This document shows, piece after piece, positions 1-6,898 of a stretch of DNA of 7,905 nucleotides. Both the position numbers and the translations under genes were made by a program. The stretch is from the NCBI GenBank assembly GCA_019689775.1, contig JADGGV010000171.1, positions 1-7,905 of the forward strand, given 5' to 3'. Within the stretch, counting starts at the first letter, position 1, and the number at the start of each line of letters is the position of its first letter. The stretch comes from Gemmatimonadota bacterium. Its GTDB lineage: Bacteria; Gemmatimonadota; Gemmatimonadetes; Longimicrobiales; RSA9. The notes under the pieces are model-generated. The model was not told the origin of the DNA and did not search any database. It worked only from the letters and a program-made list of their open reading frames with translations.

Positions 1-29
1 GTGGCGCCCGAGCGGGCGGGGCGGACGAA

Positions 30-35
30 TAGAAT
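30..35 (+). promoter_or_regulatory. Possible -10 element of the peroxiredoxin gene
   Basis: TAGAAT matches the sigma-70 -10 hexamer TATAAT at five of six positions and sits in one of the few AT-rich spots of the leader, about 47 bases before the start codon. The -35 region would fall at about positions 7-12, where nothing resembles TTGACA. The call rests on one hexamer in a window that is cut off just upstream, so it is weak. Confidence 0.25.
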
Positions 36-82
36 TCGCGGTCCGGGCAGGAGGGGCGCCGGGCCGCCGGAGGGAGGATCGG

Positions 83-547
83 ATGGCGTTGCAGGTCGGG
101 GACATCGCGCCGGACTTCACGGCGTTCGTGCGACCGAACGAGCCGGTCAGCCTGCGGGACTTCGCGGGGCAACCGGTGGTGCTCCTGTTCTTTCCGCTGG
201 CGTTCTCGTCGGTGTGCACGCAGGAGATCTGCGGGGTCGCGGAGGACTACGGGATCTACGAGCGGCTCGGCGCGCAGGTGCTCGGGATCAGCGTCGACTC
301 GCCGTACGTCAACCAGAAGTTCGCGGAGGCATGCAACGCGCCGTTCCCAGTGCTCTCGGACTTCAACCGCGAGGCGACGGCGGCGTACGGCGTGCTGCGG
401 GAGGAGCTGAACGGGCTACGGGGCGTCTCGGAGCGCGCGGCGTTCGTGGTCGGGCGGGACGGCCGGATCGTGTACGCGTGGGTGTCGGCGGACCCGGAGC
501 TGCTGCCGCGGTTCCGCGAGATCCAGGAGGCGCTGCGGCGGGCCTGA
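83..547 (+). CDS. Peroxiredoxin, AhpE/BCP-like (thioredoxin fold)
   Basis: This 154-residue protein is likely a cytoplasmic thiol peroxidase that reduces hydrogen peroxide or organic hydroperoxides. The thioredoxin-fold start is visible (GDIAPDF at 6-12). The catalytic P-x-x-x-S-x-x-C motif is P38, S42 and peroxidatic C45, and R118 in a GVSERAAFVV stretch fits the conserved active-site arginine. Length is normal for AhpE and BCP proteins. The PLAFSSVC segment resembles AhpE (PLAF), but C50, five residues after C45, matches the resolving-cysteine position of E. coli BCP. A third cysteine is C84. The ATG is preceded by GGAGGGAGGA at 69-78, with about 4-5 bases of spacing, which fixes the start. 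It is the only + strand gene and converges on the thiolase. The peroxiredoxin call is firm; the exact subfamily (AhpE versus BCP/PrxQ) is open. Confidence 0.93.
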   Translation: MALQVGDIAPDFTAFVRPNEPVSLRDFAGQPVVLLFFPLAFSSVCTQEICGVAEDYGIYERLGAQVLGISVDSPYVNQKFAEACNAPFPVLSDFNREATAAYGVLREELNGLRGVSERAAFVVGRDGRIVYAWVSADPELLPRFREIQEALRRA

Positions 548-585
548 TATCCGGTTCGGCCGACCGGGTTGCCGTTCCCGCGCGG

Positions 586-631
586 CGCCGCCTCGTCCCG
601 GCGCGCTCGCCGATCCCGGGGCGAGGTGGCG
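586..631. terminator. Long GC-rich stem-loop between convergent genes
   Basis: Positions 586-601 pair with 616-631 around a 14-base loop. In + strand RNA this gives a 16-bp stem with two G-U pairs (590/627 and 596/621). In - strand RNA those two become C-A mismatches, so the hairpin is stronger for the peroxiredoxin transcript. It starts 38 bases after the peroxiredoxin stop and ends directly beside the thiolase stop codon (633-635). No T-tract follows on either strand, so this is not a textbook intrinsic terminator. It could aid factor-dependent termination or protect the 3' ends. Confidence 0.55.
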
Positions 632-632
632 G

Positions 633-1931
633 CTACTCGCGCTCGACGACCATGGCAAAGCCCATGGCGCCGGCGGCGCAGACGGTGATCAGGCCGAGGT
701 TGCCGCCGGTGCGCTCGAGCTCGTGGAGGAGAGTCATGGTGAGGCGGCCGCCGGTGGCGCCGAACGGGTGACCGATGGCGATGCTGCCGCCCATGACGTT
801 GATGCGGTCCTCGTCGGGGATGCCGACGCGGCGGGCGCGGCCGAGCTTCTCGCGAGCGAAGGTGTCGGAATCGAGCGCCTGGAGGTTGGAGAGGACCTGG
901 GCGGCGAAGGCCTCGTGCATCTCCATGAGGTCGATGTCCGCCATGGTGATGCCGGCGCGGTCGAGGGCGACGGGCGCGGCGTAGGCGGGCCCCTGGAGGA
1001 GCTGATCGGCCGGCGAGAGCGCGGAATAGGCCCAGCTCCGGAGGTAGCCGGCGGGGCGGCGGCCCTCGGCCTTCGCGCGCTCCTCGCTCATCAGGAGGAC
1101 GGCGGAAGCGCCGTCGGTGAGCGGGGAGGCGTTGCCGGCCGTGACGGTGCCGTAGCGTCGGTCGAAGACCGGCGGCAGCGCCGCGAGCTTCTCGAGGCTG
1201 GTATCGGCGCGGATGCCGTTGTCGCTGGTCACGACCTGGGTGTAGTCGGGGGGGACGAAGACCGGGACGATCTCGCGGGTGAGCCGCCCGTCCTCGGTGC
1301 CCTGCCAGGCGCGGCGGTGCGAGCGGAGCGCCCACATGTCCTGCGCCTGGCGCGGGATGTGGTTCTCCTTGGCCATGCGCTCGGCGCTCTGCCCCATCGA
1401 CTCGCCCGTGGTCGGCTCGGCGATGGCGGGCGTGACCGGCGCGAGGTCGCGCGGCCGGATCCCGGCGAAGGCGGCGACGCGGGCGCCGGCCGAGCGGGCG
1501 CGCGATGCCGCGACGAGCGCGTTGCGCATCCTCCGGGAGAGGAGGATCGGGATGTCGGAGAGGACCTCGGCGCCCCCGGCGATGATGGTGTCGGCGTAGC
1601 CGAGCGCAATGGTCTCGGCGGCCGAGGTGATCGCCTGATTGGCGGAGGCGCAGGCCCGCGAGACGGAGAACGCCGGCACGCTGGGCGGGAGGCCGGCGCC
1701 GAGCGTGACCTCGCGCGCGATGTTCGGGGCGGTGACCGAGGGGACGACGGTGCCGTAGACGAGCTGGTCGACCTCACGCGGGTCGAGCTCGGCCCGGGCG
1801 AGCAGCTCGCGCACCGCGATGGTGCCGAGCTGGATGGCCGTCATGTCCTTGAAGGCGGTGCCCGATTTCGCGAAGGGCGTGCGCACGCCCTCGACGATGG
1901 CGACGCGCCGCCCGCCGTATCCGTGAGCCAT
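633..1931 (-). CDS. Acetyl-CoA C-acyltransferase (3-ketoacyl-CoA thiolase), FadI-like
   Basis: A 432-residue thiolase that should cleave 3-ketoacyl-CoA with CoA in beta-oxidation, or run the reverse condensation. The N-terminal domain holds the nucleophile C94 in SRACASANQAI. The C-terminal domain has MHEAFA (338-343), GHPFGATG with H388, and the second catalytic cysteine C418 in CAAGAMG. The SANQA context after C94, the HEAFA variant (instead of the NEAFA common in other thiolases) and the length resemble FadI/HADHB-type trifunctional-complex beta subunits more than short acetoacetyl-CoA thiolases. The ATG is preceded by GGGAGG with 4 bases of spacing. The gene lies 97 bases downstream of sufU in the same orientation. 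No hydratase/dehydrogenase partner (FadJ) is present in the window. Substrate chain length cannot be read from the sequence. Confidence 0.93.
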   Translation of the reverse strand: MAHGYGGRRVAIVEGVRTPFAKSGTAFKDMTAIQLGTIAVRELLARAELDPREVDQLVYGTVVPSVTAPNIAREVTLGAGLPPSVPAFSVSRACASANQAITSAAETIALGYADTIIAGGAEVLSDIPILLSRRMRNALVAASRARSAGARVAAFAGIRPRDLAPVTPAIAEPTTGESMGQSAERMAKENHIPRQAQDMWALRSHRRAWQGTEDGRLTREIVPVFVPPDYTQVVTSDNGIRADTSLEKLAALPPVFDRRYGTVTAGNASPLTDGASAVLLMSEERAKAEGRRPAGYLRSWAYSALSPADQLLQGPAYAAPVALDRAGITMADIDLMEMHEAFAAQVLSNLQALDSDTFAREKLGRARRVGIPDEDRINVMGGSIAIGHPFGATGGRLTMTLLHELERTGGNLGLITVCAAGAMGFAMVVERE

Positions 1932-1981
1932 GGAGCCTCCCGAAGCCGCGATAGCGGAGGTGATGTAGGGAGCGGGGCGGA

Positions 1982-2005
1982 CCGGCGCAATCGGCGGAGC
2001 GCCGG
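1982..2005 (-). terminator. Small stem-loop downstream of sufU
   Basis: A perfect 7-bp GC-only stem (1982-1988 with 1999-2005) encloses a 10-base loop. It begins 23 bases beyond the sufU stop in the direction of transcription. No U-tract follows. It may weaken read-through from the suf genes into the thiolase, but short GC palindromes arise easily at this base composition. Confidence 0.3.
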
Positions 2006-2028
2006 GTCGCGGGCGGGGGCGGCCGGAG

Positions 2029-2493
2029 CTAGACCCCCTTTTCCTCCGCCAGCTTCCTGAGCCCCTCCTCGAGGGCGTTCCAGCCGAGCATCGCGCACTT
2101 GACGCGGACCGGGTAGGCGGCGACGCCGGCGAGGGCGCGGAGGTCGCCGAGGCGCCGGTCGCGGGCGGCGTCGGTGTCGCCGTGCATCATCTCCTTGAAG
2201 CGCCGGGTGAGCGCGAGCGCGTCCGCCCTGGTCTTGCCGACGAGGAGGTCGGCCATCATCGAGAGCGAGGCCTGGGAGATGGAGCAGCCCGTGCCCTGGA
2301 AGCGGGCGTCGCGGACGACGTCGTCGACGACGCGGAGCTGGAGGCGGACCTCGTCGCCACAGCTCGTGTTCATCATGTGGATGTCGACGTCGGGATCCTC
2401 GATCTGGCCCTGGCGGCGGGGGCGCTTGTAGTGGTCGAGGATCAGCTCCTGGTAGAGCGCGGCGAGCTGGGGGGTGGGCTGGTTGCCGGTCAC
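2029..2493 (-). CDS. sufU: SufU, zinc-dependent sulfurtransferase of Fe-S assembly
   Basis: A 154-residue IscU-like protein of the SufU type. In the B. subtilis system SufU accepts persulfide from SufS and passes sulfur to SufBCD, and does not itself act as the scaffold. The residues expected for zinc binding and sulfur transfer are all present: C45 and D47 in SCGDEV, C70 in GTGCSISQASLSMM, and C133 in VKCAMLGW. The SufU-specific insertion between the second and third cysteine is also present (62 residues between C70 and C133). The GTG start at 2493-2491 overlaps the sufS stop by 4 bases (GTGA). GGGAGG at 2502-2507, 8 bases upstream inside sufS, supports it, so translation is probably coupled to sufS. 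The open frame runs further upstream, but that part lies antiparallel-in-register over sufS codons and is not family-like. Confidence 0.95.
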   Translation of the reverse strand: MTGNQPTPQLAALYQELILDHYKRPRRQGQIEDPDVDIHMMNTSCGDEVRLQLRVVDDVVRDARFQGTGCSISQASLSMMADLLVGKTRADALALTRRFKEMMHGDTDAARDRRLGDLRALAGVAAYPVRVKCAMLGWNALEEGLRKLAEEKGV

Positions 2494-3734
2494 GCGAAGA
2501 TCCTCCCGGCCGCCTCGAGGGCGATGGCGAGGCGGTCGATCTCCTCGAAGGTCGTATAGGCGAAACAGGATGCGCGGGCCGTGGCCGGGACGCCGAGGCG
2601 GCGCATGAGCGGCTGGGCGCAGTGGTGGCCGGCGCGGATGGCGATGCCGTCGGCGTCGAGGATGGTGGCGATGTCGTGGGGGTGGACGCCGTCGAGCGCG
2701 AGGGAGAAGACGGCGGTGCGGGCCTCGGTCGAGTCGGGGCCGAGGACGCGGAGGCCGGGGACGTCGCGCAGCCGGTCGAGGGCGTAGCGGGCGAGGGCGT
2801 CCTCGTGGGCCTGGACGGCCTCGCGGCCGACGGCGTCCCAGAAGTCGAGCGCGGCCGCGAGCCCGACGGCGCCGGCGACGTTGGGGGTGCCGGCCTCGAA
2901 CTTGTGCGGCAGCTCGGCCCACGTCGACTGCTGGAGCTCGACGCGGGCGATCATCTCGCCGCCGCCCTGATAGGGCGGCATCGCGTCGAGCAGCTCGCGG
3001 CGGCCCCAGAGCACGCCGATCCCCATGGGTCCACCGACCTTGTGGCCGGAGAACGCGTAGAAGTCGCAGCCGAGGGCCTGCACGTCGACGGGGAGGTGCG
3101 CGGCGCCCTGGGCGCCGTCGACGAGGACGAGCGCGCCGGCGGCGTGGGCGCGATCGGCGATCTCGCGAACCGGGTTGATCGTGCCGAGCGCGTTGGAGGC
3201 ATGGCCGACGGCGACGATCCGTGTGCGGTCGGTGAGCAGCTCGTCGAGCTGGTCGAGGCGGAGGCGGCCGCGGTCGTCGATGTCGACGGAGCGGAGCACC
3301 GCGCCGGTGCGCTGGGCGACGAGCTGCCAGGGCACGAGGTTGGAGTGGTGCTCGAGGACGGTGACGAGGATCTCGTCGCCGGCGCGGAGGTTGGCGCCGC
3401 CCCAGCTCGCGGCGACCAGGTTGATCGCCTCGGTGGTGCCGCGGACCCAGACGACCTCGGCGGGGGACGGTGCATTCAGGAAGCGCGCGACGGTGACGCG
3501 CGCGGCCTCGTAGGCGTCGGTGGCGCGGCGGGCGAGCTCGTAGAGGCCGCGGTGCACGTTGGCGTTGTCGTGCTCGTAGAAGGCGCGGAGGGCCTCGAGC
3601 ACGGCGCGCGGGCGCTGCGCGGTCGCGGCGCTGTCGAGGTAGACGAGCGGGCGCCCGTTGACGTCCTGCTGGAGGGCCGGGAACTCCCTGCGCAGGGAAT
3701 CGAGATCGAGGCTGGGTCGTGCAACGGTCGCCAT
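2490..3734 (-). CDS. sufS: SufS, group II cysteine desulfurase (PLP enzyme)
   Basis: With the ATG start at 3734 the protein has 414 residues, the normal SufS length. It converts L-cysteine to alanine and leaves a persulfide on its active-site cysteine. Visible landmarks are the LDSAATAQ N-terminal motif (33-40), EHHSN with H129/H130 near the cofactor, DGAQ with D206, the PLP Schiff-base lysine K232 in SGHKVGGP, and the catalytic C372 in RAGHHCAQP. The RAGHHC context is that of SufS rather than IscS or NifS. The C-terminal RAS motif is followed by CFAYTT rather than the YNT commonly seen, and contributes an extra cysteine (C390). A GTG four codons upstream (3746) is possible, but GTGGGG lies just before the ATG, while the GTG has no clear ribosome site. 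It starts 49 bases after the Rieske gene and overlaps sufU by 4 bases. Confidence 0.96.
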   Translation of the reverse strand: MATVARPSLDLDSLRREFPALQQDVNGRPLVYLDSAATAQRPRAVLEALRAFYEHDNANVHRGLYELARRATDAYEAARVTVARFLNAPSPAEVVWVRGTTEAINLVAASWGGANLRAGDEILVTVLEHHSNLVPWQLVAQRTGAVLRSVDIDDRGRLRLDQLDELLTDRTRIVAVGHASNALGTINPVREIADRAHAAGALVLVDGAQGAAHLPVDVQALGCDFYAFSGHKVGGPMGIGVLWGRRELLDAMPPYQGGGEMIARVELQQSTWAELPHKFEAGTPNVAGAVGLAAALDFWDAVGREAVQAHEDALARYALDRLRDVPGLRVLGPDSTEARTAVFSLALDGVHPHDIATILDADGIAIRAGHHCAQPLMRRLGVPATARASCFAYTTFEEIDRLAIALEAAGRIFA

Positions 3735-3783
3735 AGAGGACCCCACGAGCGGTGCCGGCGCGGTCGGCGCCAGTCCGTAGTTA

Positions 3784-4095
3784 CTACACCAAGACGAAGA
3801 TGATGCCTCCCTCGACCTTCACCTCGTAGGAGCGAACGGGGCGGATGGCGGGGAGCGAGAGGGCGCGGCCGGTCCGCACGTCGAAGCGGGCGCCGTGCCA
3901 GGCGCACTCGAGCCGGGCGTCGTCGAGCTCGCCGGCGGAGAGCGGGAAGTCCTGGTGCGAGCAATTGTCGCGCAAGGCGTAGATCTCGCCGTCGACGTTG
4001 GCGAGGCAGATGCGCTCCTCGCCGACCTCGACGCCGAGGAGGGTGCCGGGGGCGACGTCGTCGAGCGACGCCACCCGGATCCACTCACCAGGCAC
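3784..4095 (-). CDS. Rieske [2Fe-2S] ferredoxin, non-heme oxygenase (BphF-like) type
   Basis: A 103-residue soluble Rieske protein with no signal peptide or membrane segment. The cluster ligands are complete: C45-S-H47 and C64-A-W-H67, giving the C-x-H-x16-C-x2-H pattern. The lack of the disulfide cysteines of respiratory bc1 Rieske proteins, the short length and the AWHGARFD context point to the ferredoxins of aromatic-ring dioxygenase and nitrite reductase small-subunit families. It lies in the middle of the suf genes, starting 2 bases after the sufD stop (GTG at 4095), so it is surely co-transcribed and probably translationally coupled. Its own ribosome site is weak. The gene ends with tandem stops TAG TAA. 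A role as electron carrier for cluster assembly is inference; a simple client of the pathway is the alternative. Confidence 0.9.
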   Translation of the reverse strand: MPGEWIRVASLDDVAPGTLLGVEVGEERICLANVDGEIYALRDNCSHQDFPLSAGELDDARLECAWHGARFDVRTGRALSLPAIRPVRSYEVKVEGGIIFVLV

Positions 4096-4097
4096 GG

Positions 4098-5420
4098 CTA
4101 CCGGATCTTCCGCTCGATGGCTGCCCGCAGCTCGTCGACGACGGCGGGGAGCGGCAGCCGGTCGAGGACCTCGCCGAAGAAGCCGAAGACGACGAGTCGC
4201 TCGGCCTCGGCGCGCGGGACGCCGCGGCTCATGATGTAGAACAGCTCGTCCTCATCGAGGTGGCCCACGGTGGAGGCGTGGGAGCAGCGGACGTCGTCGG
4301 CCTCGATCTCGAGGTTGGGGAGCGACGTCGCCTCGGCGCGCTCGGAGAGGAGGAGGTTGCGGTTCGTCTGGTACGCATCGGTGCGCTGCGCCTTGGGGAA
4401 GACCTTGATGATCCCGCGGAAGACGGTGCGCGCCTTATCGTAGAGAGCGCCCTTGTAGAGCAGGTCGCTGGAGGCGTGCGGGACCGTGTGGTCCTGCCGC
4501 GTGTTCATGTCGAAGTGCTGGTCGCCGTTGGCGAAGTAGAGCCCGAGCATGTCACTGCGGGCGCCGGGCCCGACGAGCGCCGCGGCGTGGTCGACGCGGG
4601 CGACGGAGGCGCCTAGGTTGACGACCAGCGTGTCGAGCGCGGCGTCGCGGCCGGCGATGGTGCGCTGCGTGGCGACGTGGCGCACGCCGCGGCCCCAGGC
4701 CTGGAGCGCGACGTAGTGGAGCTGCGCCGCGCTGCCGGCGTAGAGCTCGACGGCACCGAGCGAGAGCGTGGGCCGGTCGAAGTCGGGGGAGGCGAACTCC
4801 TCGACGACGGCGACGCGGCTGCCGTCCTCGGCGACGACGAGCGTGCGCGGCAGGACGGCGATGCCGGGCTCGTCCATCCAGCGGAGGATGCGGATCGGCT
4901 TGTCGATCCGGACGCCGCGGGGGACGTAGAGGAAGACGCCGGCCTGCCAGAGCGCGGCGTTGAGCGCGGCGAACTTGCCGGCGGTCGCGGGGAGCGCCCG
5001 GGTGGCGAGGTTCGGCTCGACGAGCGCCTCGTGGTCGCGGGCGGCCTGGCGCAGATCGGCGAGGATGACGCCCTGGCGGCGGAGCTCGTCGTCGAGCTCG
5101 ACGAGGAGGATGGCCGGGCCGAGCTGGAGCGCGCGGCCGGCGTACTCCTTCCCGTCGAAGCGCTGGAGCGCGGCCGGCGGGAGCTGCGCGCCGGGTCGTG
5201 GCTCGGCCAGCGTCACGGCGTCGAGCCCGAGGAGCCGGACATCGGTGTAGCGCCACTCCTCCATCCGGGTGGACGGAAGAGGGAGATCCTCGAAGGTATT
5301 CCAGGCCTCGGCGCGGCGGGCGCGCAGCCAGGATGCCTCGCCCGCGGCGAGCTGCTCGAGCGCGTCGCGCGTGAACGCGGCGCCCGTCGGCTCCGCCGCG
5401 GTCAGTGTCGCCTCAGCCAA
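4098..5420 (-). CDS. sufD: SufD, Fe-S cluster assembly scaffold subunit
   Basis: A 440-residue SufD that pairs with SufB on the SufC ATPase dimer. The N-terminal helical domain contains a tryptophan-rich SufD stretch (EEWRYTD, 54-60). The beta-helix core follows, with GVFLYVPRGVRIDKPI (161-176). The C-terminal part has LEIEADDVRCSHASTVG, where H381 aligns with E. coli SufD H360, the residue implicated in cluster formation at the SufB-SufD interface; C379 precedes it. LFYIMSRG (393-400) is the shared SufB/SufD signature, and the SufD identity rests on the ADDVRCSH motif. The start is TTG at 5420-5418, overlapping the end of sufB by 8 bases. No other plausible start codon exists in the first 50 residues. 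The next gene begins 2 bases after its TAG stop. Confidence 0.95.
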   Translation of the reverse strand: MAEATLTAAEPTGAAFTRDALEQLAAGEASWLRARRAEAWNTFEDLPLPSTRMEEWRYTDVRLLGLDAVTLAEPRPGAQLPPAALQRFDGKEYAGRALQLGPAILLVELDDELRRQGVILADLRQAARDHEALVEPNLATRALPATAGKFAALNAALWQAGVFLYVPRGVRIDKPIRILRWMDEPGIAVLPRTLVVAEDGSRVAVVEEFASPDFDRPTLSLGAVELYAGSAAQLHYVALQAWGRGVRHVATQRTIAGRDAALDTLVVNLGASVARVDHAAALVGPGARSDMLGLYFANGDQHFDMNTRQDHTVPHASSDLLYKGALYDKARTVFRGIIKVFPKAQRTDAYQTNRNLLLSERAEATSLPNLEIEADDVRCSHASTVGHLDEDELFYIMSRGVPRAEAERLVVFGFFGEVLDRLPLPAVVDELRAAIERKIR

Positions 5421-6828
5421 CGCTTCCCTCCATCTCCAGCTCGATGAGTCGGTTGAGCTCCACGGCGTACTCGAGCGGGAGCTGCTTGGCGATCGGCTCG
5501 ATGAAGCCGCGGACGATCATGGCGCTGGCCTCCTCCTCGGAGAGCCCGCGGCTCATGAGGTAGAAGAGCTGCTCCTCGCCGATCTTCGAGACCGTGGCCT
5601 CGTGGCCGACGTTCGCGCTGTTCTCCTCGATCTCGATGTAAGGGAACGTGTCGGTGCGCGACGTATCGGTGAGCAGGAGCGCGTCGCACTCGACGTTGGA
5701 CTTCGCGTGCTTCGCGCCGTCGTAGACCTTGCAGAGGCCGCGGTACGAGGCGCGGCCGGTGCCGTTGGAGATCGACTTGGAGATGATCTGCGACGTCGTG
5801 TAGGGCGCCGCATGCACGACCTTGCCGCCGGTGTCCTGGTGCTGCCCGTTGCCGGCGAAGGCGATGGACAGGATGGAGCCGTGCGCGCGCTCGCCGACCA
5901 GATAGCACGACGGGTACTTCATCGTGAGCTTCGAGCCGAGGTTCCCGTCGAGCCACTCCATCTTCGCATCCTCGTGCACGAGCGCGCGCTGCGTGACGAG
6001 GTTGTACATGTTGTGGGACCAGTTCTGGATCGTCGTGTAGCGGAAGTGCGCGCCGCGCTTCACGACGATCTCGATGACGCCGGAGTGGAACGACGACGTC
6101 GAGTAGACCGGCGCGGTGCACCCCTCGATGTAGTGGGCGCGCGAGCCCTCGTCGGCGATGATGAGGGTGCGCTCGAACTGGCCCATCTTCTCCTGGTTCA
6201 CGCGGAAGTAGGCCTGGAGCGGCGTCTCGATCTCCACGCCCGGCGGGATGTAGACGAAGGAGCCGCCCGACCAGACGGCCGAGTTCAGTGCGGCGAACTT
6301 GTTGTCCGCGGGGGGCACGACGGTGCCGAAGTACTCGCGGAACAGGTCCGGGTACTTGCGCAGGCCGTCCTCGATCGACTCGAAGATGATGCCCTTGTCC
6401 TCCCACTCCTTCTTGAGGGAGTGGTAGACCATCTCGGACTCGTACTGGGCGCCGACGCCGGCGAGGACCTTCCGCTCGGCCTCGGGGATGCCGAGCTTCT
6501 CGAACGTGCGCTTGATCTCCTCCGGCACCTCGTCCCAGGAGCGCCCCATCCTCTCCTGCGGGCGGACGTAGTAGTAGATCTCGTCCAGGACCGCATCGAG
6601 CTCCGAGAGATCGCCGCCCCACGTGGGCATCGGCTTCGAGAGGTAGATCTCGAGAGCCTTCAGCCGGAACTTCAGCATCCACTCCGGCTCGCCCTTCTGC
6701 GCCGAGATCTGGCGGACGATCTCCTCGTCCAGCCCCGGCCGCGCCTTGAAGATCGGCTCCGCCTCGGTGACGAAGTCGTACTTGTACTGGTCGAGACCGA
6801 GGCTCGCGACGGTTTCGTTGTATGGCAT
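5413..6828 (-). CDS. sufB: SufB, Fe-S cluster assembly scaffold subunit
   Basis: A 471-residue SufB, in the normal size range, and the subunit on which the nascent cluster forms. The N-terminal part has GEPEWMLKFRLKALE (46-60), a SufB hallmark. The core includes YIPPGVEIETPLQAYFRVN (193-211) and EGCTAP with C237, equivalent to E. coli C254. C381 in NVECDALLLTD corresponds to E. coli C405, and E410 in GHEATVSKIGEEQLFY to E434; both belong to the sulfur-transfer and cluster site. The protein ends in the family-typical S-V-G. The ATG at 6828 has GGAGGAG at 6837-6843, 8 bases upstream. A GTG at 6870 would add 14 arginine-rich residues unlike the family and is rejected. It follows sufC by 87 bases and overlaps sufD by 8. 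Confidence 0.97.
   Translation of the reverse strand: MPYNETVASLGLDQYKYDFVTEAEPIFKARPGLDEEIVRQISAQKGEPEWMLKFRLKALEIYLSKPMPTWGGDLSELDAVLDEIYYYVRPQERMGRSWDEVPEEIKRTFEKLGIPEAERKVLAGVGAQYESEMVYHSLKKEWEDKGIIFESIEDGLRKYPDLFREYFGTVVPPADNKFAALNSAVWSGGSFVYIPPGVEIETPLQAYFRVNQEKMGQFERTLIIADEGSRAHYIEGCTAPVYSTSSFHSGVIEIVVKRGAHFRYTTIQNWSHNMYNLVTQRALVHEDAKMEWLDGNLGSKLTMKYPSCYLVGERAHGSILSIAFAGNGQHQDTGGKVVHAAPYTTSQIISKSISNGTGRASYRGLCKVYDGAKHAKSNVECDALLLTDTSRTDTFPYIEIEENSANVGHEATVSKIGEEQLFYLMSRGLSEEEASAMIVRGFIEPIAKQLPLEYAVELNRLIELEMEGSVG
5426..5431 (-). promoter_or_regulatory. Shine-Dalgarno of sufD that decides the TTG start
   Basis: GGAGGG on the - strand lies inside the last codons of sufB, five bases before the TTG at 5420-5418. 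Its quality and spacing justify a TTG start whose reading frame overlaps the sufB stop by 8 bases. It suggests that ribosomes finishing sufB re-initiate on sufD. Confidence 0.8.
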
Positions 6829-6842
6829 CTCGTCAACTCCTC

Positions 6843-6898
6843 CGGCGCCGCGGCGGCGTACCGTCCGCACGCGCGCTGCGCTCGCTGTCGCGGCGCCG
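6843..6898 (-). other. Stem-loop in the sufC-sufB intergenic gap
   Basis: A perfect 10-bp GC-only stem (6843-6852 with 6889-6898) encloses a 36-base loop and fills most of the 87-base gap between sufC and sufB. This gap is large for an operon whose other suf junctions are overlaps or at most 49 bases. The stem touches the sufB ribosome site (6837-6843) only at its last base. It could set relative sufC/sufB expression, guide RNA processing, or be a by-product of base composition. Confidence 0.4.

Noticed and set aside
1..771. Open frame on the + strand from the window edge in another frame over the peroxiredoxin
   Set aside because: It is Arg/Gly/Ala-rich without motifs, while the overlapping 154-residue frame has a ribosome site and a complete peroxiredoxin active site.
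1932..1988. Possible promoter for the thiolase (TTGCGC, 17 bases, TACATC on the - strand)
   Set aside because: Each hexamer matches its consensus at only three of six positions and the first overlaps the hairpin; too weak to list as a feature.
723..2060. Long open frame on the + strand opposite the thiolase
   Set aside because: It is the antisense of a clear thiolase gene, has low-complexity Gly/Ala/Arg/Asp composition and no recognisable motif; long antisense frames are expected at this GC content.
3777..3787. Small odd-centred palindrome GTAGTTACTAC at the end of the Rieske gene
   Set aside because: Only 5 bp per arm and mostly formed by the tandem TAG TAA stop codons; no sign of a regulatory site.
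2622..3803. 393-codon open frame on the + strand opposite sufS
   Set aside because: It mirrors sufS codons, is dominated by Gly, Val, Ala, Asp and Glu, and has no family motif; sufS on the other strand has every catalytic residue.
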